DNA of 64,000 nt from Pseudoflavonifractor sp. MSJ-37 (GCF_018917965.1 NZ_JAHLPP010000001.1:248001-312000); one strand, 5' to 3'; counted from the first letter of the stretch, positions 41,445 through 50,085 are shown. Program-made: numbers and translations. Notes: generated by a model from the letters alone, not told the origin.

Positions 41445-42959
41445 ATGCGCGGGATGTATACCTCCGTCACTGAGATCCGACGCAATATCTTTACAGAGAT
41501 CGCCCGTATGGCCTATGAGGGCGGCGACTATGCTAAAACGATCGAGGCCCTGCCCTATAAGATCCTGCCTGGTGAGCAGGCCCAGTACCGGGAGAGCATC
41601 TTCCTGGAGCGGGCCATCGTGGGCGAGCGCCTGCGGCTGGCCATGGGCCTGCCCGTGCGCTCGGCGGCGGCCTCTGCCCCCATCTCCGCCGGCATCGAGG
41701 AGAGCACCCGGCCGGAGAAGTACTACGAGCCGCCCCTGATCAACATCATCAAGTTCGCGTGCCACGCCTGCCCGGAGAAGCGGGTCATCTCCACCGAGGC
41801 CTGCCAGGGCTGCCTGTCCCATCCCTGCACGCTGGTCTGCCCCAAGGACGCGATCCATATCGAAAATGGCCGGTCCGTGGTGGATCAGGACAAGTGCATC
41901 AAGTGCGGCCGGTGCGTCAGCGCCTGTCCCTACAATGCCATCGTGAAGCAGGAGCGTCCCTGTGCCGCTGCCTGCGGCGTGAAGGCCATCGGCTCCGACG
42001 AGCTGGGCCGGGCCGACATCGACTATGACAAGTGTGTCTCCTGCGGCATGTGCCTGGTGAACTGTCCCTTCGGGGCCATCGCCGACAAGAGCCAGATCTT
42101 CCAGCTGATCGCCGCCATCAAGAGCGATGTGCCTGTGTACGCCGCCGTGGCCCCCGCCTTCGTGGACCAGTTCGGCCCCAAGGTCACCCCGGAGAAGCTC
42201 CGGGCCGCTATGAAGGAGCTGGGCTTCACCGACGTGATCGAGGTGGCGGTGGGCGCCGACCTGTGCGCCAGTGAGGAGGCCACCGACTTCGTGAAGAACG
42301 TGCCGGAGAACCTGCCCTTCATGGCCACATCCTGTTGCCCTGCCTGGTCCTCCATGGCCAAGAAGCAGTTCCCGGAGCAGGCCAAGTGCGTCTCCATGGC
42401 CCTGACCCCCATGGTCCTCACCGGCCGCCTGATCAAGATGGATCATCCCGATGCCAAAGTGGCCTTCATCGGGCCCTGCGCCGCCAAGAAGCTGGAGGCC
42501 ATGCGCAAGAGCGTCCGGAGCGACATCGATTTCGTCCTCACCTTCGAGGAGATGATGGGCCTGTTCAACGCTAAGAGCATCGACATCGAGAACATCCCCG
42601 CTGAGGAGTTCCTGTCCGAGTCCAGTGCCGACGGCCGGAACTTCGCCGTCAGCGGCGGCGTGGCCCAGGCGGTGGTCCATTGCGTGCAGGAGATGTATCC
42701 CGAGGTGGGCGAGATCAAGGTGGCCAGCGCCCAGGGCCTGGAGGACTGCCGCAAGATGATGCTCATGGCCAAGACCGGCAAGTATGACGGTTATCTGCTG
42801 GAGGGAATGGCCTGTCCCGGCGGCTGTGTGGCCGGCGCCGGCTCCATGCAGCCCATCGAGAAGTCCGCCTTGGCGGTCACCAAGTATGCCAAGAAGGCGG
42901 AGAAGTCCTTCTGCTGTGAGACCGACTACTTGAAGGATCTGGCGCGGCTGGAGGAATGA
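41445..42959 (+). CDS. Monomeric [FeFe] hydrogenase, group B type
   Basis: A 504-residue hydrogenase. The three H-cluster motifs are present: TSCCPAW (295-301), GPCAAKK (343-349; usual MPC) and MACPGGC (455-461). Upstream are ferredoxin-type clusters (CIKCGRCVSACPYN, CVSCGMCLVNCPFG) and a further Cys-rich segment CQGCLSHPCTLVCPKDA. It lacks the long NADH-linked N-terminal domains of bifurcating enzymes. This fits the group B enzymes of anaerobic Firmicutes, which likely move electrons between ferredoxin and protons. The ATG at 41445 follows AAAGGTGTGG; an ATG three codons later is an alternative. Single-gene unit with its own promoter. Confidence 0.9.
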   Translation: MRGMYTSVTEIRRNIFTEIARMAYEGGDYAKTIEALPYKILPGEQAQYRESIFLERAIVGERLRLAMGLPVRSAAASAPISAGIEESTRPEKYYEPPLINIIKFACHACPEKRVISTEACQGCLSHPCTLVCPKDAIHIENGRSVVDQDKCIKCGRCVSACPYNAIVKQERPCAAACGVKAIGSDELGRADIDYDKCVSCGMCLVNCPFGAIADKSQIFQLIAAIKSDVPVYAAVAPAFVDQFGPKVTPEKLRAAMKELGFTDVIEVAVGADLCASEEATDFVKNVPENLPFMATSCCPAWSSMAKKQFPEQAKCVSMALTPMVLTGRLIKMDHPDAKVAFIGPCAAKKLEAMRKSVRSDIDFVLTFEEMMGLFNAKSIDIENIPAEEFLSESSADGRNFAVSGGVAQAVVHCVQEMYPEVGEIKVASAQGLEDCRKMMLMAKTGKYDGYLLEGMACPGGCVAGAGSMQPIEKSALAVTKYAKKAEKSFCCETDYLKDLARLEE

Positions 42960-42981
42960 CCGGTCCAGCGGCCGCTAGACA

Positions 42982-43007
42982 TGAGGGACGGCCCATGCCG
43001 TCCCTCA
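42982..43007 (+). terminator. Hairpin after the hydrogenase gene
   Basis: TGAGGGACGGC and GCCGTCCCTCA pair over 11 bp around CCAT, 22 bp after the stop. T-rich sequence follows only after about 10 bases, so termination is probable but not ideal. Confidence 0.6.
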
Positions 43008-43045
43008 CGCGGTCGCTTTCGGCATTTTTGTGGAAAAAACGATGC

Positions 43046-43074
43046 TTGACAGGCGGGCGGGGCCGTGGTATACT
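43046..43074 (+). promoter_or_regulatory. Promoter of infC-rpmI-rplT
   Basis: TTGACA (43046-43051) and TATACT (43069-43074), spacer 17 bp: a near-perfect sigma-A promoter, as expected for ribosomal genes. Confidence 0.9.
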
Positions 43075-43081
43075 GGCTAAG

Positions 43082-43215
43082 CACAATAAAGCAGAACGGT
43101 TCCCGTCCTCACCTCCAGCGGACAGCGAAGAGGTCGATATCGCAGAGAAGCACGCCGGCTGGACCGGCGGCGTTCCCATGTGAGCGGCGGGTACCGAACT
43201 GGTAGCCGCTTTTTT
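43082..43215 (+). ncRNA. Ribosomal protein leader (L20-type) before infC
   Basis: The transcript from the infC promoter has a leader of about 130 bases with several stems (such as GCCGGC-TGGA-CCGGCGGC) ending in an attenuator, AGCGGC (43183-43188) with GCCGCT (43205-43210) and a T-run. Position and form fit the L20 leader of Firmicutes, where L20 binds its own leader and stops transcription. The class is called by context. Confidence 0.7.
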
Positions 43216-43250
43216 GTCGTCTATTTACTATGAGTAGGAGGTGCTGCCGT

Positions 43251-43781
43251 ATCAGCAACAAGGGTCATCAGATCAACGAGGAGATCCGCGACAAGGAAGT
43301 CCGCCTGGTCTCCGCCACCGGCGAACAGCTGGGCATCATGTCCGCCCGTGAGGCGCTGGAGAAGGCTGTCGAAGCCGATCTGGATCTGGTCAAGATCTCT
43401 CCCAACGCTGTGCCCCCCGTCTGCAAGCTCATGGACTACGGCAAGTTCAAGTTCGAGCAGACCAAGCGGGAGAAGGAAGCCAAGAAGAACCAGCGCGTCG
43501 TGGAGATCAAGGAAGTCCGTATGTCTCCCAGCATCGACGTGAACGACTTCAACGTCAAGCTGCGCAACGCACAGAAGTTCCTGGGCGAGGGCAACCGGGT
43601 CAAGGTCACTGTCCGTTTCCGCGGCCGTGAGATGGCGCATACCGACATCGGCCGGAACCTGCTCGTCAAGTTCGCGGAGGAGTGCGGCGAGGTGGCGTCG
43701 TTGGATAAGGAGCCCAAGCTGGACGGCCGCCATATGTCCATCTTCCTCTCCCCCAAGGTCGCGAAGGAAACCAAGAAGTAA
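43251..43781 (+). CDS. infC: Translation initiation factor IF-3, likely ATC start
   Basis: A 176-residue IF-3, which keeps ribosomal subunits apart and checks start codons. NEEIRDKEVRLVSATGEQLGI opens the N-domain, DYGKFKFEQTKREKEAKK is the linker and the C-domain follows, ending in FLSPKVAKETKK. The frame is open from an ATG at 43230, but that ATG has no ribosome-binding site. AGGAGGTG (43236-43243) is followed after 7 bases by the in-frame codon ATC at 43251, giving the sequence that begins (M)SNKGHQINEEIR. Rare start codons (ATT, ATC, ATA) are a known trait of infC and allow autoregulation by IF-3. Operon with rpmI and rplT. Confidence 0.95.
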   Translation: MSNKGHQINEEIRDKEVRLVSATGEQLGIMSAREALEKAVEADLDLVKISPNAVPPVCKLMDYGKFKFEQTKREKEAKKNQRVVEIKEVRMSPSIDVNDFNVKLRNAQKFLGEGNRVKVTVRFRGREMAHTDIGRNLLVKFAEECGEVASLDKEPKLDGRHMSIFLSPKVAKETKK

Positions 43782-43835
43782 GGCGTCCGCCTTGCTCGTG
43801 TCCCCATAATCGTTAAAGTAAAGGAGATCAACATC

Positions 43836-44039
43836 ATGCCTAAGCTGAAAACCCACAGCGGCGCGAAGAAGAGATTCAGCCTGACCAAGTCCGGCAAGGT
43901 CAAGCGCGCCCATGCCTACAAGCGTCACCTGCTCAACGGTCACGGCAAGACCACCAAGCTGAAGCGCGGCCTCCGCGCCGGTGCCTATGCGGACAAGACC
44001 AACGAGCCCGCCATCAAGCGCCTGATCCCCTACAAATAA
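43836..44039 (+). CDS. rpmI: Ribosomal protein L35
   Basis: A 67-residue basic 50S subunit protein. MPKLKTHSGAKKRFSLTKSGKVKR is characteristic, shown here in part by KTHSGAKKRF. Length is typical (64-66). AAAGGAGATCAACATC precedes the ATG. It lies between infC and rplT in the universal order. Confidence 0.98.
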   Translation: MPKLKTHSGAKKRFSLTKSGKVKRAHAYKRHLLNGHGKTTKLKRGLRAGAYADKTNEPAIKRLIPYK

Positions 44040-44078
44040 GCTATCATCTTTACTCATTATATAGGAGGCTAACCGACA

Positions 44079-44435
44079 ATGGCTAGAGTCAAGGGCGCGA
44101 TGATGACGCGCAAGAGAAGAAATAAGACCCTCAAGCTCGCCAAGGGCTACTTTGGCGCCAAGTCCAAGCACTTCAAGATGGCCAAGGAGCAGGTCATGAA
44201 GTCCCTGGTGTACGCTTACACCGGCCGCCGTCTGAAGAAGCGCGATTTCCGTCAGCTGTGGATCGCCCGCATCTCCGCCGGCTGCAAGCAGAACGGCATG
44301 AACTACTCCACCTTTATGAACGGCCTGAAGAAGGCTGGCGTGGAGATCAACCGCAAGATGCTCTCCGAGCTGGCTATCCACGACAAGGCTGCCTTCACCC
44401 AGCTCACCGAGCTGGCCAAGAGCAAGCTGGCCTAA
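44079..44435 (+). CDS. rplT: Ribosomal protein L20
   Basis: A 118-residue 50S assembly protein and, in Firmicutes, the repressor of this operon through the leader. Recognisable by [19 protein letters not shown] and by [16 protein letters not shown]. Normal length. TATAGGAGGCTAACCGACA precedes the ATG. Last gene of the operon, with a terminator 18 bp after the stop. Confidence 0.98.
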   Translation: MARVKGAMMTRKRRNKTLKLAKGYFGAKSKHFKMAKEQVMKSLVYAYTGRRLKKRDFRQLWIARISAGCKQNGMNYSTFMNGLKKAGVEINRKMLSELAIHDKAAFTQLTELAKSKLA

Positions 44436-44452
44436 GTTCCCATATCGGGATC

Positions 44453-44486
44453 GACGCCCCAAGACTATGTGTCTTGGGGCGTTTTT
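44453..44486. terminator. Terminator between rplT and feoB
   Basis: GACGCCCCAAGAC pairs with GTCTTGGGGCG around TATGT, followed by TTTTTGTTTT. It closes the infC operon and may also stop the facing feoB transcript. Confidence 0.92.
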
Positions 44487-44489
44487 GTT

Positions 44490-46535
44490 TTAGGCCAGCC
44501 CCAGCCCCCGGGCGATGGCGGCGGTGAGGGCGCACAGGAGCATCCCCAGAGCGGTGGGGAGGAGGATGGCCAGCAGGGTCCACTTGGCGCTTCCGGTCTC
44601 TCGGTGGATGGTGAGGCAGGTGGTGGCGCATGGCCAGTGGACCAGAGTGAAGAGGAGCGTACAGGCCGCCGTCAGCTCCGTCCAGCCATGGGCCCGGAGG
44701 ACATCACCCAGCGCAGTCAGTTCTCCGGTCTCCACCAGACTTCCGGCGGAGAGATAGCACATGAGGAGCACCGGGAGCACGATCTCGTTGGCGGGGGAGC
44801 CCAGCAGGAAGGCGGTCAGGATCGCCCCGTCCAGTCCCAGCCACCAGGCGAAGGGATCCAGCAGGGCGGCGCACCGGTCCAGCAGGGATAGACCGCCGGT
44901 GGACACGTTGGCGCAGAGCCACAGGAGGGCTCCAGCGGGCGCCGCCACCGCAGCTGCCCTCCCCAGTACGAAGAGAGTCCGGTCCAGCACCGAGCGCACC
45001 AGCGTCTGGACCAGCCTGGGCCGCCGGTAGGGCGGGAGCTCCAGCGTGAAGGCCGAGGGCGTCCCCCGGAGGAGCGTGGCGGACAGGAGCCGGGACATCC
45101 CGAAGGTGAGGACTACCCCCAGCAGGATGAGGCCGGTCAGGAGCCCCGCCGCCCGCAGGCTCCGCCCCGGCCCAGCCCCGGCGAAGAAGAGGCTGATCAG
45201 GGCGATGAGGGCGGGGAAGCGCCCGTTGCAGGGCAGGAGACAGTTGGTCAGCAGGGCGATGAGCCGCTCCCGGGGAGAGTCGATGATGCGGCATCCGGTG
45301 ACGCCCACGGCGTTGCACCCAAGCCCCATGCACATGGTCAGGGCCTGTTTCCCGCAGGCGTGGGCCCGCTGGAAGGAGTGGTCCAGCACGAAGGCGGCCC
45401 GGGGGAGATATCCCAGGTCCTCCAGCAGACCGAAGAGAGGAAAGAACACCGCCATCGGCGGGAGCATGACGCTGACCACCCACGCCAGCGTCCGCCAGGC
45501 CCCCAGCACCAGGATGCCGTGGAGCCATCCCGGAGCGCCTAGTCCCAGAAGGAGGGCGCTCAGCCTGTCCTGGATCCCGAAGAGCCACCGGGACAGGAGC
45601 TGAGAGGGCACGTTGGCCCCGGCGATCGTGAGCCAGAACACCAGCACCAGTAGGAGGAGCATCACCGGGAGCCCGGTGAGCCGCCCGGTGAGGATCCGGT
45701 CCACCCGCCGGTCCCGGAGGGGCGGGGACGCGGGCTCCCGGTGGAGCGCGGCGTAGGCCAGGTCTTCGGCCGCCCAGACGGGGCAGGCGGCGAGCCGCTG
45801 GGAGAGGGCGTCGCCCTCCAGGCCCTGCTGGGCAAGCACGGCCCGGGCCTCTTCCAGCACGGAGGAGAGGTCCGCTGGCTCGGCCGCCGGGTCGATGGCG
45901 GAGGCGTCCCCCTCCAACAGACGGAGCGCCGCCCAGCGGGGCGGGAGGAGTCCGGTCCGTCCGGTGAGGCGCTCTGTCAACGGAGCCAGAGCCGCCTCGA
46001 TGGGGGGGAGATAGGAGACGGGGCGGACCGCGGGGACGGGTCCGTCCAGCACCCGCGCCACAGCGGCCTTCAGGTCCTCCAGTCCATCCCCCCGGCTGGC
46101 GGCGGTCCCCACTACCGGGATCCCGAGCCGGGCGGAGAGGGCGCGCAAGTCCACGGAGACCCCTTTCCGGGCGGCTTCGTCCAGCAGGTTCACGCAGAGG
46201 ACCGTCCGGGGCTGGAGCTCCAGGATCTGGAGGGCCAGCACCAGGCTCCGCTCCAGACAGGTGGCGTCGCAGACCACGATGGCGGCGTCCGCCTCTCCGG
46301 AGCGGAGGAAGTCCCGGGCGGCCTTCTCCTCGGCGGAGCGGGCCGCCAGCGAATAGGTCCCGGGCAGGTCCATGAGCCGGTATGTCCGGCCCTCATAGTC
46401 GTACCGCCCCTGGGCGGCGGAGACCGTCTTGCCCGGCCAGTTCCCCGTGTGCTGGCGCAGGCCGGTGAGGGCGTTGAAGAGGGTGGATTTCCCCACGTTG
46501 GGGTTCCCGGCCAGCGCGATCGTCGGGCCGGTCAT
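44490..46535 (-). CDS. feoB: Ferrous iron transporter FeoB
   Basis: A 681-residue inner-membrane Fe(II) transporter with an N-terminal G-protein domain. G1 is GNPNVGKST (residues 10-18), G3 is DLPGTYSL, and NLLDEA carries G4. The membrane part holds paired gate regions, with GLGCNAVGVTGCRIIDSPRER and LLPCNGRFPALIALI, the variant seen in clostridial FeoB. The frame runs further upstream, but the start at 46535 is chosen since it overlaps the feoA stop by 4 bp and begins directly with the GTPase domain. Operon feoA-feoB. Confidence 0.93.
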   Translation of the reverse strand: MTGPTIALAGNPNVGKSTLFNALTGLRQHTGNWPGKTVSAAQGRYDYEGRTYRLMDLPGTYSLAARSAEEKAARDFLRSGEADAAIVVCDATCLERSLVLALQILELQPRTVLCVNLLDEAARKGVSVDLRALSARLGIPVVGTAASRGDGLEDLKAAVARVLDGPVPAVRPVSYLPPIEAALAPLTERLTGRTGLLPPRWAALRLLEGDASAIDPAAEPADLSSVLEEARAVLAQQGLEGDALSQRLAACPVWAAEDLAYAALHREPASPPLRDRRVDRILTGRLTGLPVMLLLLVLVFWLTIAGANVPSQLLSRWLFGIQDRLSALLLGLGAPGWLHGILVLGAWRTLAWVVSVMLPPMAVFFPLFGLLEDLGYLPRAAFVLDHSFQRAHACGKQALTMCMGLGCNAVGVTGCRIIDSPRERLIALLTNCLLPCNGRFPALIALISLFFAGAGPGRSLRAAGLLTGLILLGVVLTFGMSRLLSATLLRGTPSAFTLELPPYRRPRLVQTLVRSVLDRTLFVLGRAAAVAAPAGALLWLCANVSTGGLSLLDRCAALLDPFAWWLGLDGAILTAFLLGSPANEIVLPVLLMCYLSAGSLVETGELTALGDVLRAHGWTELTAACTLLFTLVHWPCATTCLTIHRETGSAKWTLLAILLPTALGMLLCALTAAIARGLGLA

Positions 46536-46786
46536 CCGGAGACCTCTCCGGGGGCGGCGTCCAGCCAGATCCCCGCCGCGTCGGCCCGCCGGAGGGCCAC
46601 CACCGCGCCCCGGAAGAGATAGGCGGATGGGTCCCCGGCGGGGCTCCGCAGGAAGAGGGAGACGGGGGTGCCGGGGATGAGCCCCAGCTCGGCGAGCCGC
46701 CGGCACAGTCCGGGCGAGCCGGTGAGCCGGGCCACCCGGCCGGACTCACCCTCCCGCAGGGCGGTCAAGGGTCGTTCGGTATCCAT
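46532..46786 (-). CDS. feoA: FeoA small cytoplasmic partner
   Basis: An 84-residue SH3-like protein that interacts with FeoB. LRRLAELGLIPGTPVSLFLRSP-type sequence, seen as CRRLAELGLIPGTPV, is the core FeoA signature. Size is typical (75-90). It overlaps feoB by 4 bp. A GCGGGGAC/GTCCCCGC hairpin lies upstream at about 46829-46847; no Fur box was recognised. Confidence 0.9.
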   Translation of the reverse strand: MDTERPLTALREGESGRVARLTGSPGLCRRLAELGLIPGTPVSLFLRSPAGDPSAYLFRGAVVALRRADAAGIWLDAAPGEVSG

Positions 46787-46968
46787 GAGCAGATCCCTCC
46801 ACAGTCATCGAGGATGGCGGGGACGGCGTCCCCGCAGACTATCCTATTCCGGACCGCCGCGCCCGGTGAGGGGAGGGAGGAGAGGAGATGTCTTGCCGCC
46901 TTTCCACAGAGCGGAGCTGGATGTCAGAGGAGCGCTCTGTATTATCTGACGAAAAAGGGGGAGGACGG

Positions 46969-46997
46969 TTGACGAAAGCGGGAAAAACAGGTACAAT
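46969..46997 (+). promoter_or_regulatory. Promoter of the MATE gene
   Basis: TTGACG (46969-46974) and TACAAT (46992-46997), spacer 17 bp. A 12-bp perfect hairpin AACAGCCGCGGC/GCCGCGGCTGTT (47027-47056) lies in the leader between promoter and start and could be a regulatory stem; no T-run follows. Confidence 0.8.
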
Positions 46998-47099
46998 AAA
47001 CACCGTTTGAAAGGGAAAACACTTGCAACAGCCGCGGCCGTCGTGCCGCGGCTGTTATGATGCGGTGGGGAAATGAGAAAAAGGAGGAAACAGTCTGAT

Positions 47100-48458
47100 A
47101 TGTCTGAAAACAAGATGGGCGTCATGCCGGTGGGAAAGCTGATCTTCACCATGTCTCTGCCCATGGTCCTGTCCATGCTGATCCAGGCTCTGTACAACGT
47201 GGTGGACAGCATCTTCGTGGCCCAGATCGACGAGGGGTCTCTCACCGCCGTCTCTCTGGCCTTCCCGATCCAGAACCTGATGATCGCCATGGCGGTGGGC
47301 ACTGGCGTGGGCGTCAACGCTCTGCTCTCCCGGAGCCTGGGCGAGCGCAACTTCGATACTGCCAACAAGACCGCGGAGAACGGCGTGTTCCTGGCGGTGG
47401 TGAGCCTGCTGGCCTTCATGGTGGTCGGCACCCTGGGGGCCGGAGCCTTTTTCCGGGTCCAGACCGACGACGCCAGCATCGTGGCCTACGGCACCACCTA
47501 TCTGCAGATCTGCTGTATCGGCTGCGGCGGCATCTTCATCGAGATCATGATGGAGCGGCTCCTCCAGGCCACCGGCCGGACGTTCTACACCATGATCACC
47601 CAGGGGGCCGGCGCGGTGATCAACATCGTCCTGGATCCGGTACTGATCTTCGGCCTGGGGCCCTTCCCCAAGCTGGACATCGCCGGTGCCGCGCTGGCCA
47701 CTGTGATCGGCCAGGTCGTGGCAGGCGTGCTGTCCGTGATCCTGAACCACAAGTACAACCACGATGTGGAGATGTCCTGGAAGGGCTTCCGGCCGGACGG
47801 GCACATCATCGCCCGGATCTATGCGGTGGGCGTGCCCTCCATCGTCATGAACGCGCTGAGCTCGGTGATGACCTTCGGCCTGAACCAGATCGTGGGCGCC
47901 TTCACCTCCACCGCCACGGCGGTGCTGGGCATCTATCTGAAGTTCCAGAGCTTCGTGTTCATGCCCATCTTCGGCCTGAACAACGGCATGGTGCCCATCG
48001 TAGCCTATAACTACGGCGCCCGGAAGAAGGAGCGCCTGGTGAAGGCGGTGCAAATCTGTGTGGTCACGGCGGTGGTCATCATGCTGATCGGCATGGCGGC
48101 GATCCAGTTCTTCAGCCCCCAGCTCCTGCTGCTGTTCAAGGCGTCGGAGAGCATGCTGGCGATCGGCGTGCCCGCTCTGAAGATCATCTGCCTGAGCTTC
48201 CTGTTCGCCGGCTTCAACATCATCGTGTCCTCCACGCTCCAGGCTTTGGGGCATGGCTTCCTGAGCATGATGGTCTCCATCATCCGCCAGATGGTGGTGC
48301 TCCTGCCGGCGGCCTTCCTGCTGTCTCTGGCGGGGGAGCTGGAGTTGGTCTGGTGGTCCTTCCCCATCGCCGAGGTGGTGGCCTTCGTCCTCTGTATCTT
48401 CTTCCTGCGGAAGATCTACTGCCAGGTGATCGCCCCGATGGCCAAAGCGGAGGACTGA
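47100..48458 (+). CDS. MATE family efflux transporter
   Basis: A 452-residue multidrug and toxin extrusion transporter with about 12 hydrophobic segments in two bundles. The start MPVGKLIFTMSLPMVLSMLIQALYNVVDSIFV-type region is seen as LPMVLSMLIQALYNVVDSIF, with FNIIVSSTLQALGHGFLSMM in the second half. AAAAGGAGGAAACAGTCTGAT precedes the ATG. Such proteins export drugs or metabolites by Na+ or H+ antiport; the substrate is unknown. It stands alone behind its own promoter. Confidence 0.92.
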   Translation: MSENKMGVMPVGKLIFTMSLPMVLSMLIQALYNVVDSIFVAQIDEGSLTAVSLAFPIQNLMIAMAVGTGVGVNALLSRSLGERNFDTANKTAENGVFLAVVSLLAFMVVGTLGAGAFFRVQTDDASIVAYGTTYLQICCIGCGGIFIEIMMERLLQATGRTFYTMITQGAGAVINIVLDPVLIFGLGPFPKLDIAGAALATVIGQVVAGVLSVILNHKYNHDVEMSWKGFRPDGHIIARIYAVGVPSIVMNALSSVMTFGLNQIVGAFTSTATAVLGIYLKFQSFVFMPIFGLNNGMVPIVAYNYGARKKERLVKAVQICVVTAVVIMLIGMAAIQFFSPQLLLLFKASESMLAIGVPALKIICLSFLFAGFNIIVSSTLQALGHGFLSMMVSIIRQMVVLLPAAFLLSLAGELELVWWSFPIAEVVAFVLCIFFLRKIYCQVIAPMAKAED

Positions 48459-48476
48459 TCCGCGCCGGTCCGTCCG

Positions 48477-48517
48477 CGCCCGCCCATGGCTCCCCCGGAG
48501 CGTGGGCGGGCGTTTCC
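48477..48517 (+). terminator. Hairpin after the MATE gene
   Basis: CGCCCGCCCATG pairs with CGTGGGCGGGCG (one G-T) around a 12-base loop, followed by TTTCC. T-run is short. Confidence 0.65.
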
Positions 48518-48557
48518 AGTCTTTTCCGACTTTTTTCAAAAAAACCGGAAAAGGCCC

Positions 48558-48586
48558 TTGACGATCGCGGGAAGCCGTGGTATCAT
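48558..48586 (+). promoter_or_regulatory. Promoter of the tRNA cluster
   Basis: TTGACG (48558-48563) and TATCAT (48581-48586) with 17 bp between, 37 bp before tRNA-Gly. Confidence 0.8.
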
Positions 48587-48622
48587 AAACAAGCTGACAT
48601 CGCTAAGACGTCTGTATCCCAT

Positions 48623-48696
48623 GCGGGTGTAGTTCAATGGTAGAATCCCAGCCTTCCAAGCTGGTCGCGTGGGTTCGATTCCCATCACCCGCTCCA
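48623..48696 (+). tRNA. tRNA-Gly (TCC)
   Basis: Acceptor GCGGGTG/CACCCGC, anticodon arm CCAGC-CTTCCAA-GCTGG with anticodon TCC, T-loop TTCGATT, CCA encoded. Confidence 0.98.
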
Positions 48697-48699
48697 TGT

Positions 48700-48776
<77 letters not shown>

Positions 48777-48816
48777 GTGCCATGTCGCATGGCGATGTCC
48801 CGGCAGTCGTTCATAT

Positions 48817-48894
48817 GGTGGGTATAGCTCAGTTGGTTAGAGCATCGGATTGTGGTTCCGAGGGTCGTGGGTTCGAGTCCCATTACCCACCCCA
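48817..48894 (+). tRNA. tRNA-His (GTG)
   Basis: Extra 5' G typical of tRNA-His, acceptor GTGGGTA/TACCCAC, anticodon GTG in TCGGA-TTGTGGT-TCCGA, CCA encoded. Confidence 0.97.
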
Positions 48895-48911
48895 TATACG
48901 ACCCGTGGCGG

Positions 48912-48943
48912 AAGGGCTGGAGCGTCCGCTCCAGCCCTTTTGC
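48912..48943 (+). terminator. Terminator between tRNA-His and tRNA-Gln
   Basis: AAGGGCTGGAGCG and CGCTCCAGCCCTT pair over 13 bp with a 2-base loop, followed by TTGCTTT. It splits the five tRNAs into two transcripts, or reads through in part. Confidence 0.7.
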
Positions 48944-48962
48944 TTTGGGCAGACGACCGCAT

Positions 48963-49037
48963 GGGGGTGTAGCCAAGTGGTAAGGCACGGGACTTTGACT
49001 CCCGCATTCGCTGGTTCGAGCCCAGCCATCCCTGCCA
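48963..49037 (+). tRNA. tRNA-Gln (TTG)
   Basis: Acceptor GGGGGTG/CATCCCT with two G-T pairs, D-stem GCC/GGC, anticodon arm CGGGA-CTTTGAC-TCCCG with anticodon TTG, CCA encoded. Confidence 0.95.
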
Positions 49038-49085
49038 TCGCATGATATCGGTGAGGCGATGCTCCATCGTTCTTTTTCTTCGTTC

Positions 49086-49161
49086 GACTCGTTAGCTCAG
49101 TCGGCAGAGCAACTGCCTTTTAAGCAGTGGGTCCGGGGTTCGAATCCCCGACGGGTCACCA
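49086..49161 (+). tRNA. tRNA-Lys (TTT)
   Basis: Acceptor GACTCGT/ACGGGTC, anticodon arm ACTGC-CTTTTAA-GCAGT with anticodon TTT, T-loop TTCGAAT, CCA encoded. Confidence 0.97.
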
Positions 49162-49167
49162 AAACGG

Positions 49168-49199
49168 AAACCCCGGAACCGCAATGGTTCCGGGGTTTT
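49168..49199 (+). terminator. Terminator after tRNA-Lys
   Basis: AAACCCCGGAACC pairs with GGTTCCGGGGTTT around GCAAT, followed by T and C-T rich sequence. Confidence 0.85.
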
Positions 49200-49354
49200 C
49201 TCTTACTCTCGCAAGGGCTTGCGGGCATCATACATACGTTGCGGGAAAGCGTCTATGATGGGGTGGGATGCGTATGTGACCGCAAAGATCACAGATGGGA
49301 ACGCGATCGGAACGCCGCCCGGCGGGTCATCCACCGAAGGCGTCGCTTACAAAC

Positions 49355-49750
49355 TCATCTCTGTGCGTGCAGCAGCTTGTTGGCGTAGTTGTTCAGTCCT
49401 TCACACGGTGCGTATTTTGCCTTGTATCCGGTCCCATCGATCACGACGAATGGAGCATATGCGACGATCGTTTCCTTAGAACCATCTGTCATGCTGAGCG
49501 TGAAGGTGACCGCTTGACCATTATATTCGTAATACGAATCATCTTTATGATAGATCGTGATCTCTTTGAGATATGGAACGAGTCCTTCGATTTCAGTTTC
49601 TGTGATCTGGATGGTCTTATCCGGCGGGCTCAAATGGACGGTCGCAGAAGTGATATCGGAGGGGGCCAGATCTTTGTAAGGCCTTTGAGTTCTAAAAATG
49701 AACATACCAGCGGCCAGGATACAGACTATGATAACGAGCCTCTTCTTCAT
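49355..49750 (-). CDS. Small exported or membrane-anchored protein, unknown function
   Basis: A 131-residue protein with an N-terminal hydrophobic anchor (MKKRLVIIVCILAAGMFIF), then an extracellular hydrophilic domain with beta-rich sequence (IQITETEIEGLVPYLKEITIY, DDSYYEYNGQAVTFTLSM). No known family was recognised. AGGAGGGCACAAT precedes the ATG at 49750. Base composition is visibly more AT-rich and its codon choice less GC-biased than its neighbours, which hints at recent transfer. It sits directly after a tRNA cluster, a common integration spot. No mobility genes are present. Between 49751 and 50055 no other gene is seen; a GAAATGCC/GGCATTTC hairpin lies near 49909-49928. Confidence 0.7.
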   Translation of the reverse strand: MKKRLVIIVCILAAGMFIFRTQRPYKDLAPSDITSATVHLSPPDKTIQITETEIEGLVPYLKEITIYHKDDSYYEYNGQAVTFTLSMTDGSKETIVAYAPFVVIDGTGYKAKYAPCEGLNNYANKLLHAQR

Positions 49751-50055
49751 ATTGTGCCCTCCTTGCTGTATACTCCTATTCTTATAGACGTAAAATATTG
49801 CGGAAGGTTCCAAACATTTCCTCCATACGCGCAAAAAGGGAAGCGGCACGCCGCTATTCTAATCGGAGTCCACTAGAAAGTGAGCCGCTCCGCAACGGTG
49901 TGCCGCTCGAAATGCCGGAAGGCATTTCTATGAGGACAGTATATGTTGCCTTTCTCTGGATGTCAACTTGGATCGGGGCCGCGTCCCCTCCTGCTCTCCG
50001 CATTGGAGGGCCGGCTCTGCCTCCCCGGAGCATCCCTCCCGGCTGATATCTGTCC

Positions 50056-50085
50056 TTGACAGTTCAAGCGTTTGGATGCTAGAAT
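50056..50085 (+). promoter_or_regulatory. Promoter of gldA
   Basis: TTGACA (50056-50061) and TAGAAT (50080-50085), spacer 18 bp. Confidence 0.75.

Noticed and set aside
49219-49479. A possible short gene after the tRNA-Lys terminator (reads MRASYIRCGKASMMGWDAY)
   Set aside because: No ribosome-binding site, it overlaps the end of the opposite small exported protein, and no family was recognised.
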